Of a stretch of DNA of 64,000 bases, positions 35,729-45,300 are shown one piece after another. The stretch covers positions 1,364,001-1,428,000 of the forward strand of contig OY782758.1 in NCBI GenBank assembly GCA_963678215.1. Direction: 5' to 3'. A program made the translations under genes and the position numbers. Numbering within the stretch: the stretch's first letter is position 1; each line of letters begins with the position of its first letter. Under the pieces are notes generated by a model. That model searched no databases, was not told where the DNA came from, and worked only from the letters and a program-made list of their open reading frames with translations. This DNA comes from Thiobius zoothamnicola (lineage in GTDB: Bacteria; Pseudomonadota; Gammaproteobacteria; Chromatiales; Chromatiaceae).

Positions 35729-37024
35729 ATGGGCAAAAACGTTGTAGTCATCGGCACCCAATGGGGCGATGAAGGCAAAGGTAAAATTGTTGACCTGCTG
35801 ACGGATAAGGCGGACGCCGTCGTACGCTTCCAAGGTGGGCATAATGCCGGACATACTCTGGTCATTGACGGTGAACAAACCATCCTGCATTTGATTCCAT
35901 CCGGCATTTTACGCACCAATGTGCGCTGCCTGATCGGCAACGGGGTGGTATTGTCACCTTCAGCCCTGCTGGAAGAACTGAAAATGCTCAGCGCAAACGG
36001 GGTGGATGCAGCTTCCCGCCTTGGCATCAGCGAATCCTGCCCGGTCATTCTGCCCTACCACATCGCGCTGGATCACGCCCGCGAAGCCGCACGCGGTAAA
36101 AAAGCCATCGGCACCACTGGCCGTGGCATCGGGCCTTGCTACGAAGATAAAGTTTCACGGCGCGGCATCCGGCTCGGCGAAATGATGAATGAACAACATT
36201 TCGCCCAACGACTGCGCGAAGTCATGGAATATCACAACTTCGCCCTGGAGCATTTCTTCCAGCAAGACACCGTGGACTATCAACAAGTGCTGGACGAAGC
36301 GCTGCAACAAGCCGAACAAATCCAACCGTTAATCGCGGATGTCACCCATGAACTGCACCAAATGCGCGAAGGTGGCCGCCATATCATGTTTGAAGGCGCG
36401 CAAGGTGCATTGCTCGACATTGACCATGGCACCTACCCTTATGTGACTTCATCCAATACAACCGCAGCCGGTGCCGCCAGCGGCAGCGGCATTGGGCCAC
36501 GCGATATTGATTACGTGCTGGGCATCGTCAAAGCCTATACGACGCGCGTCGGCTCAGGCCCTTTCCCAACCGAGCTGTTTGATGATGATGGCAAGCATTT
36601 GGGTGAACGAGGCCATGAATTCGGCGCCACCACCGGACGCCAACGCCGGTGCGGCTGGCTGGATGCCGTGGCGCTGAAACGCTCGCTGCAAATCAATAGC
36701 GTGACCGGACTGTGCATCACCAAGCTGGATGTCCTTGACGGCCTCAAAACATTGAAAATCTGCGTCGCCTACACATCCAACGGCACCGAAATCACCGCAC
36801 CGCCAGTCGGCGCTGACCGGTTGGAGAAATGCGAACCGGTGTTCATCGAAATGCCAGGCTGGCAGGATTCAACCATCGGCGCTCAATCCTATGACGATCT
36901 GCCGGACGCCGCCAAAGCGTACCTCAAAAAAATCGAAGCATTATGCGGCGTGCCGATTGATATTATTTCCACTGGCCCGGATCGGAAGGAAACCATCATA
37001 CTGCGCCACCCATTCGAGCAGTGA
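35729..37024 (+). CDS. purA: Adenylosuccinate synthetase
   Basis: This 431-residue GTP-dependent enzyme converts IMP and aspartate to adenylosuccinate. The P-loop-like GTQWGDEGKGKIVD is at the N-terminus, followed by FQGGHNAGHTL, the IMP-binding GTTGRGIGPCYEDKVSRRG and the terminal GVPIDIISTGPDR. The ATG at 35729 has AGGTGG eight bases upstream; the frame is open from 35648 inside hisZ but without similarity. Confidence 0.97.
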   Translation: MGKNVVVIGTQWGDEGKGKIVDLLTDKADAVVRFQGGHNAGHTLVIDGEQTILHLIPSGILRTNVRCLIGNGVVLSPSALLEELKMLSANGVDAASRLGISESCPVILPYHIALDHAREAARGKKAIGTTGRGIGPCYEDKVSRRGIRLGEMMNEQHFAQRLREVMEYHNFALEHFFQQDTVDYQQVLDEALQQAEQIQPLIADVTHELHQMREGGRHIMFEGAQGALLDIDHGTYPYVTSSNTTAAGAASGSGIGPRDIDYVLGIVKAYTTRVGSGPFPTELFDDDGKHLGERGHEFGATTGRQRRCGWLDAVALKRSLQINSVTGLCITKLDVLDGLKTLKICVAYTSNGTEITAPPVGADRLEKCEPVFIEMPGWQDSTIGAQSYDDLPDAAKAYLKKIEALCGVPIDIISTGPDRKETIILRHPFEQ

Positions 37025-37031
37025 CGGGTAC

Positions 37032-37075
37032 GCGGAAAGACGCCATTGACCTGAGTCCGATTAACGTCTTTCCGC
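37032..37075 (+). terminator. Inverted repeat after purA
   Basis: Perfect 11-bp arms GCGGAAAGACG / CGTCTTTCCGC are separated by 22 bases and start seven bases after the purA stop. No T tract follows; it is a possible terminator or 3' stabilising structure. Confidence 0.5.
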
Positions 37076-37273
37076 CAAATCGTTGCCGGATGCTTAGCTG
37101 ACGAGGTAAACAAACCCCACGTAAACTGAATGGTCCGCTGTCCAAAGCATTATCCTGCATCGCCCTGTTTCCAGCAGGCTCATATCCAGCATACGCATGG
37201 TGAGCTTGCCGTTGCAGCAACCCCCCCTATCCGATCAGGTCAGCTTCTCCGCCAAAGCTCCCTGTCTCTTGGC

Positions 37274-37594
37274 TTACAATCCTGTTTTATCGCCACCCAG
37301 ACATGGCGGAGAATCAGGAGATCGCCCACCCTTGGAAAACCACTCCTCTGGCGTCATGGTATGTAGTGCAAGCGCATGAATCGCTTGCCGTATCTCACCG
37401 GATAACACTTGATTAACCGCCCGATGGCGTTTGATCAACGGCGAATCCGCAAACTGCTCGCTGACCACCGTCACCTTGAAATGAGATTCGGAGCCTTCCG
37501 GCACATTGTGCATATGGCTCTCATTCAACACCTCAAGATGCATTGGCGAGAAAGCTTCCATCAATTTATCAGTGATTTTGACCTGTATTTTCAT
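37274..37594 (-). CDS. bolA: BolA-family protein
   Basis: This 106-residue protein has the BolA fold: MKIQVKITDKLMEAFSPMHL, the ESHMHNVPEGSESHFKVTVV segment with the conserved His residues, and HRAVNQVLSGEIRQAIHAL. BolA proteins act with monothiol glutaredoxins in Fe-S and stress responses. The ATG at 37594 begins the fold; a longer frame adds 22 unlikely residues. The C-terminal tail of about 20 residues (KGGRSPDSPPCLGG) extends beyond the domain. Confidence 0.88.
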   Translation of the reverse strand: MKIQVKITDKLMEAFSPMHLEVLNESHMHNVPEGSESHFKVTVVSEQFADSPLIKRHRAVNQVLSGEIRQAIHALALHTMTPEEWFSKGGRSPDSPPCLGGDKTGL

Positions 37595-37706
37595 CGTATG
37601 ACTGAATATTTGAATGACCAACCGGGCATTATAACGATAACCCATCGGCCCGCCCGTCAATCACCATTATCTTTAAAGCGGTTTCTCGACGATGCTATCT
37701 GTGTGT

Positions 37707-39188
37707 CTAAGGTTCCACTGGCTTCATATGCGGGAACAACAGCACATCCCGTATGGAAGGGGAATCCGTAAACAACATCACCAACCGGTCAATGCCGATG
37801 CCTTCGCCAGCGGTTGGCGGCAAGCCATGTTCCAGCGCGCGAATATAGTCTGCATCATAATGCATGGCTTCGTCGTCACCGGCGTCTTTTTCAGCGACTT
37901 GCAAACGGAATCTTTCCGCTTGATCTTCCGGGTCATTCAACTCGGAAAAGCCATTCGCAATTTCACGCCCACCAACAAAAAATTCAAACCGGTCCGTCAC
38001 GAACGGATCATCATCATTGCGCCGGGCTAATGGCGATACCTCGGTGGGATAGGCGGTGATAAAGGTTGGGTTGATGAGTTGATGCTCAACAGTTTTTTCA
38101 AAAATCTCAATCTGCACCTTGCCCAATCCATAGCTTGGCTTGACTTCAATACCCAGACGCTCAGCGTGCATTGAGGCTTTTGCCAGATCGTCCAGATCGG
38201 CAGCTTCGATCTCCGGGTTATAGTGCAGAATAGAGGCTTTCACAGTCATCCGGGCGAATGGCTGGCTGAAATCATAGGTTTCACCCTGATAGCTAATACG
38301 CGTTTCTCCCACCACATCATGCGCGATGCCTTTCAATAAAGCCTCGGTACGATCCATTAAAGTATGATAATCGACATAAGCCTCATAAAATTCAATCATG
38401 GTGAATTCGGGATTATGCCGGGTGGACAACCCTTCATTACGGAAGTTACGGTTGATCTCAAACACCTTTTCAAACCCGCCGACTACCAGACGTTTTAAAT
38501 ACAATTCCGGTGCGATCCGTAAATACAACGACATATCCAGCGCATTGTGATGGGTGACGAAAGGCCGCGCCGTGGCACCGCCCGGAATCACTTGCATCAT
38601 CGGCGTCTCCACTTCGAGGAAACCGGCATCATTAAAATAGCGACGGATGTAATCAATGATTTGCGAACGTAACTGGAAAGCACGGCGCGCCTCTTGATTG
38701 ACGATTAAATCGACATAACGCTGGCGATAGCGTTGCTCCTGATCCGCCAGGCCATGCCATTTTTCCGGTAGCGGACGTAATGCTTTGGTCAGCAAGTGCG
38801 CTTGATCCAGATAAATGTACAAATCGCCTTTGCCAGATTTATGGACCGGGCCTTCCCCGCCGACGATATCACCAATGTCCCAAGTCTTGATTTGCTGTAA
38901 CAACGCTTGCGGCAAGCATTTTTTGTCCACATAAAACTGAATGCGCCCGGACATATCCTGAATGACCAAAAATGGGCCACGTTTGGCCATGATACGCCCA
39001 GCGACGCTGGCGCGTTGATTTAAGGTCTCCAATGCTTCTTTGGTTTGTTCCCCAAAACGATCCTGCAACGCCACCGCCAGAGCGTCCCGGCGGAAATGAT
39101 TGGGGAACGCTGCGCCTTGTTCGCGTAATTCCGTCAGTTTTTCGCGGCGTTGCGCGATCAATTTGTTTTCGTCTTTTGCTTCAGTCAT
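37707..39188 (-). CDS. lysS: Lysyl-tRNA synthetase, class II
   Basis: This 493-residue enzyme has an N-terminal OB-fold anticodon domain (ASVAGRIMAKRGPFLVIQDM) and the class II core with FLEVETPMM, the motif 2 region (FEINRNFRNEGLSTRHNPEF) and the motif 3 region (GEGIGIDRLVMLF). The ATG at 39188 (MTEAKDENK) is preferred over a GTG at 39215 that lies inside prfB. prfB ends 16 bases upstream, the common prfB-lysS pair. Confidence 0.97.
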   Translation of the reverse strand: MTEAKDENKLIAQRREKLTELREQGAAFPNHFRRDALAVALQDRFGEQTKEALETLNQRASVAGRIMAKRGPFLVIQDMSGRIQFYVDKKCLPQALLQQIKTWDIGDIVGGEGPVHKSGKGDLYIYLDQAHLLTKALRPLPEKWHGLADQEQRYRQRYVDLIVNQEARRAFQLRSQIIDYIRRYFNDAGFLEVETPMMQVIPGGATARPFVTHHNALDMSLYLRIAPELYLKRLVVGGFEKVFEINRNFRNEGLSTRHNPEFTMIEFYEAYVDYHTLMDRTEALLKGIAHDVVGETRISYQGETYDFSQPFARMTVKASILHYNPEIEAADLDDLAKASMHAERLGIEVKPSYGLGKVQIEIFEKTVEHQLINPTFITAYPTEVSPLARRNDDDPFVTDRFEFFVGGREIANGFSELNDPEDQAERFRLQVAEKDAGDDEAMHYDADYIRALEHGLPPTAGEGIGIDRLVMLFTDSPSIRDVLLFPHMKPVEP

Positions 39189-39204
39189 GGTGAGATATGC
39201 CGCT

Positions 39205-40303
39205 TTACAGTCCACTTTTTAAACTGGCTTCAATAAACAAATCCAGACCGCCATCCAACACCGCTTGGGTATTGCCGGTCTCGACATTGGTGCGTAAATC
39301 TTTGATGCGCGATGCATCCAGCACATAAGAGCGAATCTGGCTGCCCCAGCCGATATCCGCTTTACTATCCTCCAGCGCCTGGGCGCTTTCACTGCGTTTC
39401 TGCATTTCCAGCTCGTACAATTTCGCTTTGAGCTGTTTCATTGCTTGATCTTTGTTTTTGTGTTGCGACCGGTCATTCTGGCATTGAGTGACCGTATTGG
39501 TCGGCAGGTGGGTAATACGCACGGCAGATTCAGTCCGGTTGACATGTTGTCCCCCTGCGCCGGATGCACGATACACATCAATGCGCAAATCCGCTGGATT
39601 AATGTCGATTTCAACCGAATCATCAATCTCAGGCGCGACGAACACAGCGCTGAATGAGGTATGACGGCGATTGCCTGAATCAAATGGCGATTTACGCACT
39701 AATCGATGCACACCCGTTTCCGTGCGTAACCAGCCATAAGCGTATTCGCCAGCGAAGCGCACAGTAGCTGATTTGATGCCAGCCACCTCACCAGGCGACG
39801 CCTCCATGAGTTCGGTTTTAAAACCGTGCGCCTCCCCCCAGCGCAGATACATGCGCAAAATCATTTCGGCCCAATCCTGCGCTTCAGTACCGCCAGAACC
39901 GGCCTGAATATCCAAAAAGGCGTTTTTGTCATCCATTTCGCCGGAAAACATACGGCGAAATTCCAGATCGCTGATGCGGTCCTCATAACCACTCACATCC
40001 GTTGCGATGGCTTCCACGGTCTCAGCATCCTGCTCATCAACCGCAATCTCCAGTAAATCCGTGGCATCCGTCAATCCGGCGCTCAGCTCATCAATATTCA
40101 ACACCACAGTTTCCAGAACGGCACGCTCCTTACCTAACGCTTGCGCCCGATCCGGATTATTCCAGACCTCTGGATCTTCGAGTTCCCCCAATACCTCTTC
40201 AAGCCGCTCCTGTTTGCTCGAATAGTCAAAGATACCCCCTCAAGGACGCCAAACGCCCTTGCAAATCGGTGATTTTATGTGTGATCGGATTGATCTCTTG
40301 CAT
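39205..40303 (-). CDS. prfB: Peptide chain release factor 2, with programmed +1 frameshift
   Basis: RF2 reads UGA and UAA stop codons. The gene starts at the ATG at 40303 (MQEINPITHK) and reaches an in-frame TGA after 25 codons; a +1 shift at CTT-TGA-C continues into the long frame. The joined protein is 365 residues, the same as E. coli RF2. The GGQ motif (ASGAGGQHVNRTESAVR) and the SPF anticodon-like tripeptide (VRKSPFDSGNRRHTSF) are intact. Calling only the downstream frame (40191) would lose the true N-terminus. Confidence 0.96.
40225..40240 (-). promoter_or_regulatory. RF2 autoregulatory frameshift site
   Basis: On the minus strand AGGGGGTATCTTTGAC is the canonical site: a Shine-Dalgarno-like AGGGGG three bases before the CTT codon, followed by TGAC. 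Low RF2 lets the ribosome slip +1. Confidence 0.95.
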
Positions 40304-40472
40304 CGTTAATCTCTCAAGCAAAGAGACCGGATTCTACGTGAGTCGCCGAACCACATGCAAAATACATATGTGGCAAGGCCGCCACTCTATACCAGTTTGA
40401 ATCGCACGCTCTTGATGCTATAGGGTTTATCAGAAGCCGCTTATTTGAACTCATGACTTCTCAGTTAACCAC

Positions 40473-40575
40473 CGGGCAAAAAGTTGCCCGATTGCCCATA
40501 AAAATAATCCTTAAGAAACAATCAGTTATCAACAGGCGGGCAAAAACTTGCCCGGAACAGGCAACTTTTTGCCCG
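40473..40575. promoter_or_regulatory. Three copies of an 18-bp palindrome, probable activator sites for the T6SS promoter
   Basis: The sites are CGGGCAA-AAAG-TTGCCCG at 40473-40490, CGGGCAA-AAAC-TTGCCCG at 40537-40554 and CAGGCAA-CTTT-TTGCCCG at 40558-40575 (one mismatch). Centres are 64 and 21 bp apart, close to six and two helical turns, and lie about 180, 120 and 100 bp before the start predicted from the -24/-12 promoter at 40638. This is the expected layout for a sigma-54 enhancer-binding activator. A lone half-site TTGCCC is at about 40493. No gene is seen from 40304 to 40740. Confidence 0.75.
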
Positions 40576-40637
40576 ATTGACGGAGTGCTAATCCGTAGAC
40601 TGACGCTAACCAGTTGATTTTCCACGGTTTTATTTTT

Positions 40638-40653
40638 TGGCACACAAACTGCC
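40638..40653 (+). promoter_or_regulatory. Sigma-54 (-24/-12) promoter of the vgrG-rhs island
   Basis: TGGCACACAAACTGCC has a perfect TGGCAC -24 block and TGC at -12, with GG and GC 12 bases apart. It lies 88 bases before the vgrG ATG, which has a GGAGGA ribosome site. Confidence 0.75.
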
Positions 40654-40740
40654 TAATCCTTTACGACGCTTAACCCTCAGCTTCAATCATTGACGTGACG
40701 ATTGAAGACTGTATGACTTAACCTATCGGAGGATTCCATC

Positions 40741-40923
40741 ATGCCCGGCCAACCGGACTACCGGATCACGGCGCAACTGGCCGGGATCGAAACGCCCGTC
40801 ATCCGTTTCGACTGGCAGGAGCATTTATCCGAACCCTTCCTCGGCCAGCTCGCCGTCTACGATACCGGCTATACTCAATCGCCTCTCAGCGCCAAAGCCT
40901 TACTGGATAAAACCGCGCTGATT
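40741..40923 (+). pseudogene. vgrG: vgrG 5' fragment, cut by the IS element
   Basis: Sixty-one codons remain, with YRITAQLAGIETPVIRFDWQ and FLGQLAVYDT, matching the start of T6SS VgrG spike proteins. The frame then runs into the IS and stops at 41025. Ribosome site GGAGGA precedes the ATG. The rest of the spike protein (normally 600 residues or more) is not downstream of the IS, so it has been deleted or moved. Confidence 0.75.
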
Positions 40924-40999
40924 TGTAGTGGTCTAATAACCTCGCACCAGATGAAGGGGGTAACAACCTGTTCAATCAAGCGAAAAAGAGACCCCAATA

Positions 41000-41299
41000 A
41001 TGCCAAAGCCACATTATCCTGCTGAATTCAAACAAGAAGCCGCCAGTCTGGTACTGGATCAAGGCTATACTCGCAAAGCGGCCTGTGAAGCCATGGGCGT
41101 AGGTAAAACCGCCTTAGACCGCTGGATCAGGCAACTGCGCGCCGAACGCGCCGGTGAAACGCCCCAAAAAGCCCAGGCGATTACCGAAACCCAACGGGAA
41201 ATCCAAACACTCAAAGCCCACATCAAACGTCTGGAACGGGAGAAAACCATCCTAAAAAAGGCTACAGCGCTCTTGATGTCAGAGACAGCCAGCGTTTGA
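41000..41299 (+). CDS. IS3-family OrfA, HTH protein (copy 2)
   Basis: The 99-residue protein is identical to the copy at 20235-20534. The slippery heptamer A_AAA_AAG lies at 41254-41260. The -1 frame from there reads GYSALDVRDSQRLTLVDT straight into orfB, supporting an OrfAB fusion transposase. Confidence 0.92.
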   Translation: MPKPHYPAEFKQEAASLVLDQGYTRKAACEAMGVGKTALDRWIRQLRAERAGETPQKAQAITETQREIQTLKAHIKRLEREKTILKKATALLMSETASV

Positions 41300-42138
41300 C
41301 GCTGGTCGACACCTTGAGCGCTGAGTATTCAAAACGCGAACTGCTGGCCTTGTTTACCCTCGCACAAAGCACTTATTACGCCTATCAACGCCATAAAAAT
41401 AAGGTCGATGTTGAACGCCAACGCCTAAAAGACAAAGTGATTGACATCCATCAAGCCAGTCGTCAATCGGCGGGTAGCCGCACGATTACCGGCCAATTGA
41501 AACAACAAGGTGAGTCGATAGGACGCTATAAAGTGAGACGTTTAATGGAAGAAGCCGGGCTGAACAGCAAACAACCGGGCAAACACCGCTATAAGCCAGC
41601 GACCAAGCCCTCAGACATTGCAGAGAATCACCTGGATCGGCAATTTACGGTTGAACAGCCTAATCAAGTCTGGTGTGGTGATGTCACTTATATTTGGTCA
41701 GGCACACAATGGCTTTACTTAGCCTTAGTCATTGATTTGTATGCCAGACGGATTGTTGGCTGGGCTTGCTCTGATAGCCCGGATACGGCACTGACAGGCC
41801 GGGCACTGACAATGGCTTATTATGCCAGAGGTTGCCCGGAAGCGGTGATGTTCCATTCAGACCAAGGCTGTCATTACACCAGCCAGGCTTTCCGGCAAAA
41901 GCTGGGAGATTACACGATTAAGCAAAGCATGAGTCGACGGGGTAATTGCTGGGACAATAGTCCTATGGAGCGTGTATTTCGCAGTCTCAAAACGGAATGG
42001 ATGCCAAAATATGGCTATGCCAGCTTTGAACAAGCCATGGTGGATGTATTGAGTTATATCAAGTATTACAATTTAGCCCGTGGACATAGTTACAATGATT
42101 ATTTAACACCGGTGCAAGCTGAAGCCTGTACCCATTAG
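41296..42138 (+). CDS. IS3-family transposase OrfB (copy 2)
   Basis: The 280-residue DDE transposase is identical to the copy at 19396-20238. Its TTG overlaps the orfA TGA. All three catalytic acidic residues are present, so the element may still be active. Confidence 0.92.
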   Translation: MTLVDTLSAEYSKRELLALFTLAQSTYYAYQRHKNKVDVERQRLKDKVIDIHQASRQSAGSRTITGQLKQQGESIGRYKVRRLMEEAGLNSKQPGKHRYKPATKPSDIAENHLDRQFTVEQPNQVWCGDVTYIWSGTQWLYLALVIDLYARRIVGWACSDSPDTALTGRALTMAYYARGCPEAVMFHSDQGCHYTSQAFRQKLGDYTIKQSMSRRGNCWDNSPMERVFRSLKTEWMPKYGYASFEQAMVDVLSYIKYYNLARGHSYNDYLTPVQAEACTH

Positions 42139-42182
42139 CCAATTACCCCCTTTATCTGGTGCGATATTACTTGACCACTACA

Positions 42183-42336
42183 TATGCACCAACTCAACCT
42201 GATGTGGGTGCAACCACCAGTCATGGTCAGTTTTACTTTCACCTCTACCGCCCCCATACCAGACGGGCGTAAAGAAATGCTGACAGCTATGCTGCAAACA
42301 TTTCGTTCTCGTACCGAGGGAAACCCGGATAGCTGA
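42183..42336 (+). pseudogene. 3' fragment of an EagR/DcrB-type (DUF1795) effector chaperone gene
   Basis: Directly after the IS, one frame encodes about 50 residues, HQLNLMWVQPPVMVSFTFTS then PIPDGRKEMLTAMLQTFRSR, ending in TGA. This matches the C-terminus of DUF1795/EagR proteins, which bind the N-terminal membrane segments of Rhs-PAAR effectors and are encoded immediately upstream of them, as here. The N-terminal two thirds are missing. It was assigned by eye from the end motif and position. Confidence 0.6.
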
Positions 42337-42372
42337 TATTGGGAACTGTTAGGCGATACCAGGAACCAAGTG

Positions 42373-45300
42373 ATGAGCAAAGGTAAGTGTCTTGCCGGTC
42401 TGGCTTTGGGTGCAGCACCAGTGCTGGCCATGGAGGTGGTTGGCCCAATGGTACTAGGTGCTTTAATGGGTGCGGATGAAGCACCGCCCAAAACACCACC
42501 CAAACCGGTTGTAACCGTTGGTCACCATCACAAACACACCAGCTTCTGGGCAGCCTTGGCGGGTGCGGTAGTGGGTGCACTGGTCGCCGCAGCAATAACC
42601 GTTGCTGCTGTTGCCATAATCGGAGTAACCGGTGGTTTGGCTGTGGCGGCCGTTGGCATCCTGGCGACATTAGCTTTTAGTGCTGTTATTAGTGCCGCGC
42701 AAAGTGCGGTGACAGATGCAATCAACAGCATGCTTCCCTGCGATGACGGGCCAGCAAGTACCGGTTCGCCCAATGTTTCTGCCGAAGGCAGCCCGGTCGC
42801 ACGCGCCGGAATTGATACAGTCGCCTGCGTCAAACATTCGCCACCGCCATTAATTGCCCAGGGCAGCGAAACAGTTGCCGCCAATGAGGCACCGCTGGTG
42901 CGGGTAGATGACAAATCAGCTTGTGGTGCGACCTTTAAACAAGGCTGCACCACAGTTATTGCAGGCACCGGCCAAGCAACCGTTGTGGAAATCGAAGAAG
43001 AGCTGTCGCGTTGGCAACGTGCCTTGATCATGGGCGTAGAATTTCTGATGCCACCCTCCAAAGGAATGGTTAAGGGGTTAGGCCGCGCCATCAGCCGGGG
43101 CGTTAAAAGTTTGCCTAAGGCATTGGCCGGGTTCGGTAGAAACACGGCGCGTTCGCGCTCTGTAGGCAACATGCTCAGAGGAGCCGGGGCACGGCTCGGC
43201 GGTGCGCTGAAAGGTGCCTTAGCAGGTGTATGCGCCATTGGCCGGGCCAAATATGATGACTTTGCCGCGCGGGTCAAATGTAGCAAGTCTGCAAAAGGTC
43301 CATTCAGTTGGTTTAAGAAGGCGCTGTTTGGCGACCCCATTGACGCCGCCACCGGTGCGGTGGTGGATCAACGCGAAGACTTCAGCATCGGCAACAGCCT
43401 GGAGATCCGGTTCGAGCGTCACTACAACAGCCAGTTGGATAGCAGCGGTTGGCTGGGGCGTGGCTGGACCACCAGCTTCAGCGATTATCTCGAACTGGCC
43501 CGTGGAGAAGAACAAATCACCTATCACGGGCCGGATGGCCGGGCCATACCATTTGACCTGCCGCACACGGCGGACATGGGCTTCAATCGTCATGTGCCCC
43601 ACCTGACCCTGCGCCGCCATGACGAAGGCTACAGCCTGTATAATCACCAGGACGGCCAAAACCTGTATTTCGTGCGCATCGGTCAGCAGCGTGCCTTGCT
43701 CAGTGCCATCGCAGATGACCATGGCAATAACGCGCGTTTTGCCTTTGACCGGAAAAATCGGCCCATCGGCCTGCACCACAGCGATGGTATCCAGCTACGC
43801 TTTGAATACGATGCGCAAGATTGTCTCAGCCGTGTGCGACGCCTGGATACCCCACATCCCTATACCCTGGCTGAATACAAGGTGGAACACGGTCTGTTGC
43901 GCGAAGCCAATGCGACCGAAGGCCACCATTTCCACTATGAATATGATGACCACGAACGCCTAAGCCGCTGGTCTGACCTTAGCCATACCTGGGTGATCTA
44001 TGAATATGACCGCCAGGGTCGTTGCATAGCCAGTGCAGGTGCCCAGGGCTTTTACCGGGTGCAGTTGCACTATGACACGGAGCACAAAAGGACACGTGCT
44101 ATTGATAGCCAGGGGCGCATCACAGATTTTTATTTTGACGACCAACAACAGTTGATTGCCAAGGTCGAACCGGACAATGCAACCACCCGGTATGCCTACA
44201 ACGAATATGGTCAATTGGTAGAAGAAACCGATCCGTTGGGCCATACCGAACAGTATGGGTATGACACCCATACTGGCTTGATGCTGTCGCATACGGATGC
44301 GGCGGGTCAATCCACCACCTACGAATATGACGACCAACTGCGCCTGAGCGTATTAACCGACCCACTGGGTCAAAGCTGGTTGTATGACTATAACGCCAGA
44401 GGAGCCCTGACCTCGCTTAGCCGACCAGACGGACAGGCAGAACAATACCGTTATGACAGCCAGGGCAACCTGACCAGCATCTTACGCCATGATGGCGCAC
44501 AACAAACATTCCAATATGATGAACGCCACCGGCTGAAGGAATGGTCAGATTGGAACAATGCACGCTATCTGTACCGCTACGACAGCCAGGATCGCCTGAT
44601 CAGCATATTGGATCCCGAATTCCGGGAACAAAGCCATACCTATGATGCACGCGGCCTACTCGCCTCCATCCGCCTGCCCGGCGGCGGGGTACAACGTTTC
44701 GGCTATGACACTGAGCGCAACCTGGTTGAACAAAAAGATGAAATGAACCGTGGTAGCCATGCCCAATACGGTGCGTTTGACCTGTTGCATAACCATACGG
44801 ATGCGGAAGGCCGCACCTACCACTATACCTATGATGCAGATCAACTGTTGCCGGGCAAGGTCACTGCACCAGATGGCCGGGAATACCGTTTTGAACGTGA
44901 CCATGCTGGCCGGGTATTACGTGAAACCAATTATGCAGGGGGTGAAACCCACTATACCTATGACCTGGGTGGACGGCTCAGCAGCAAACAAGACCCGATG
45001 GGGCAAACCCTGCACTACCAACACGACGCCAATGGTGCAGTGACGGAGATTGAGGCCGACGGTAGCCGCATCCAATACCAATACGATGCACTAGGGCGTT
45101 TGGTGCAAGCGCAAAATGCCCATAGCATTTTAACCTGGCAATATGATGAGCTGGGCCGGGTTATACAAACCACCCAAAATGATCAGGCCATTGATTACGA
45201 ATATGACAAATCTGGCTATTGCCACCAGCGTACCCTGCAACCGGGTCCCTGGAACCAAACACCACATAAGACCCAATACCGGCGTGATGCCAACGGTGAG

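Larger units (their letters stand above)
40924..42182 (+). mobile_element. IS3-family insertion sequence, copy 2
   Basis: This 1259-bp element is the same length as copy 1 at 19352-20610, with identical proteins and the same ends (TGTAGTGGTC...GACCACTACA), in the opposite orientation. The flanking triplets are ATT and TAT, so no 3-bp target duplication is seen. It joins a vgrG start to an eagR end, which fits a deletion next to, or recombination between, IS copies. Confidence 0.93.

Noticed and set aside
19352..42182. Past inversion between the IS copies as explanation of the split pigment cluster and the vgrG-eagR junction
   Set aside because: Reversing 20611-40923 does not rejoin vgrG with eagR or the pigment genes; deletion explains the junction better.
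42528..43352. Minus-strand ORF of 274 codons over the rhs 5' region
   Set aside because: It is an Ala/Pro/Ser-rich antisense frame caused by codon bias of the PAAR-Rhs gene.
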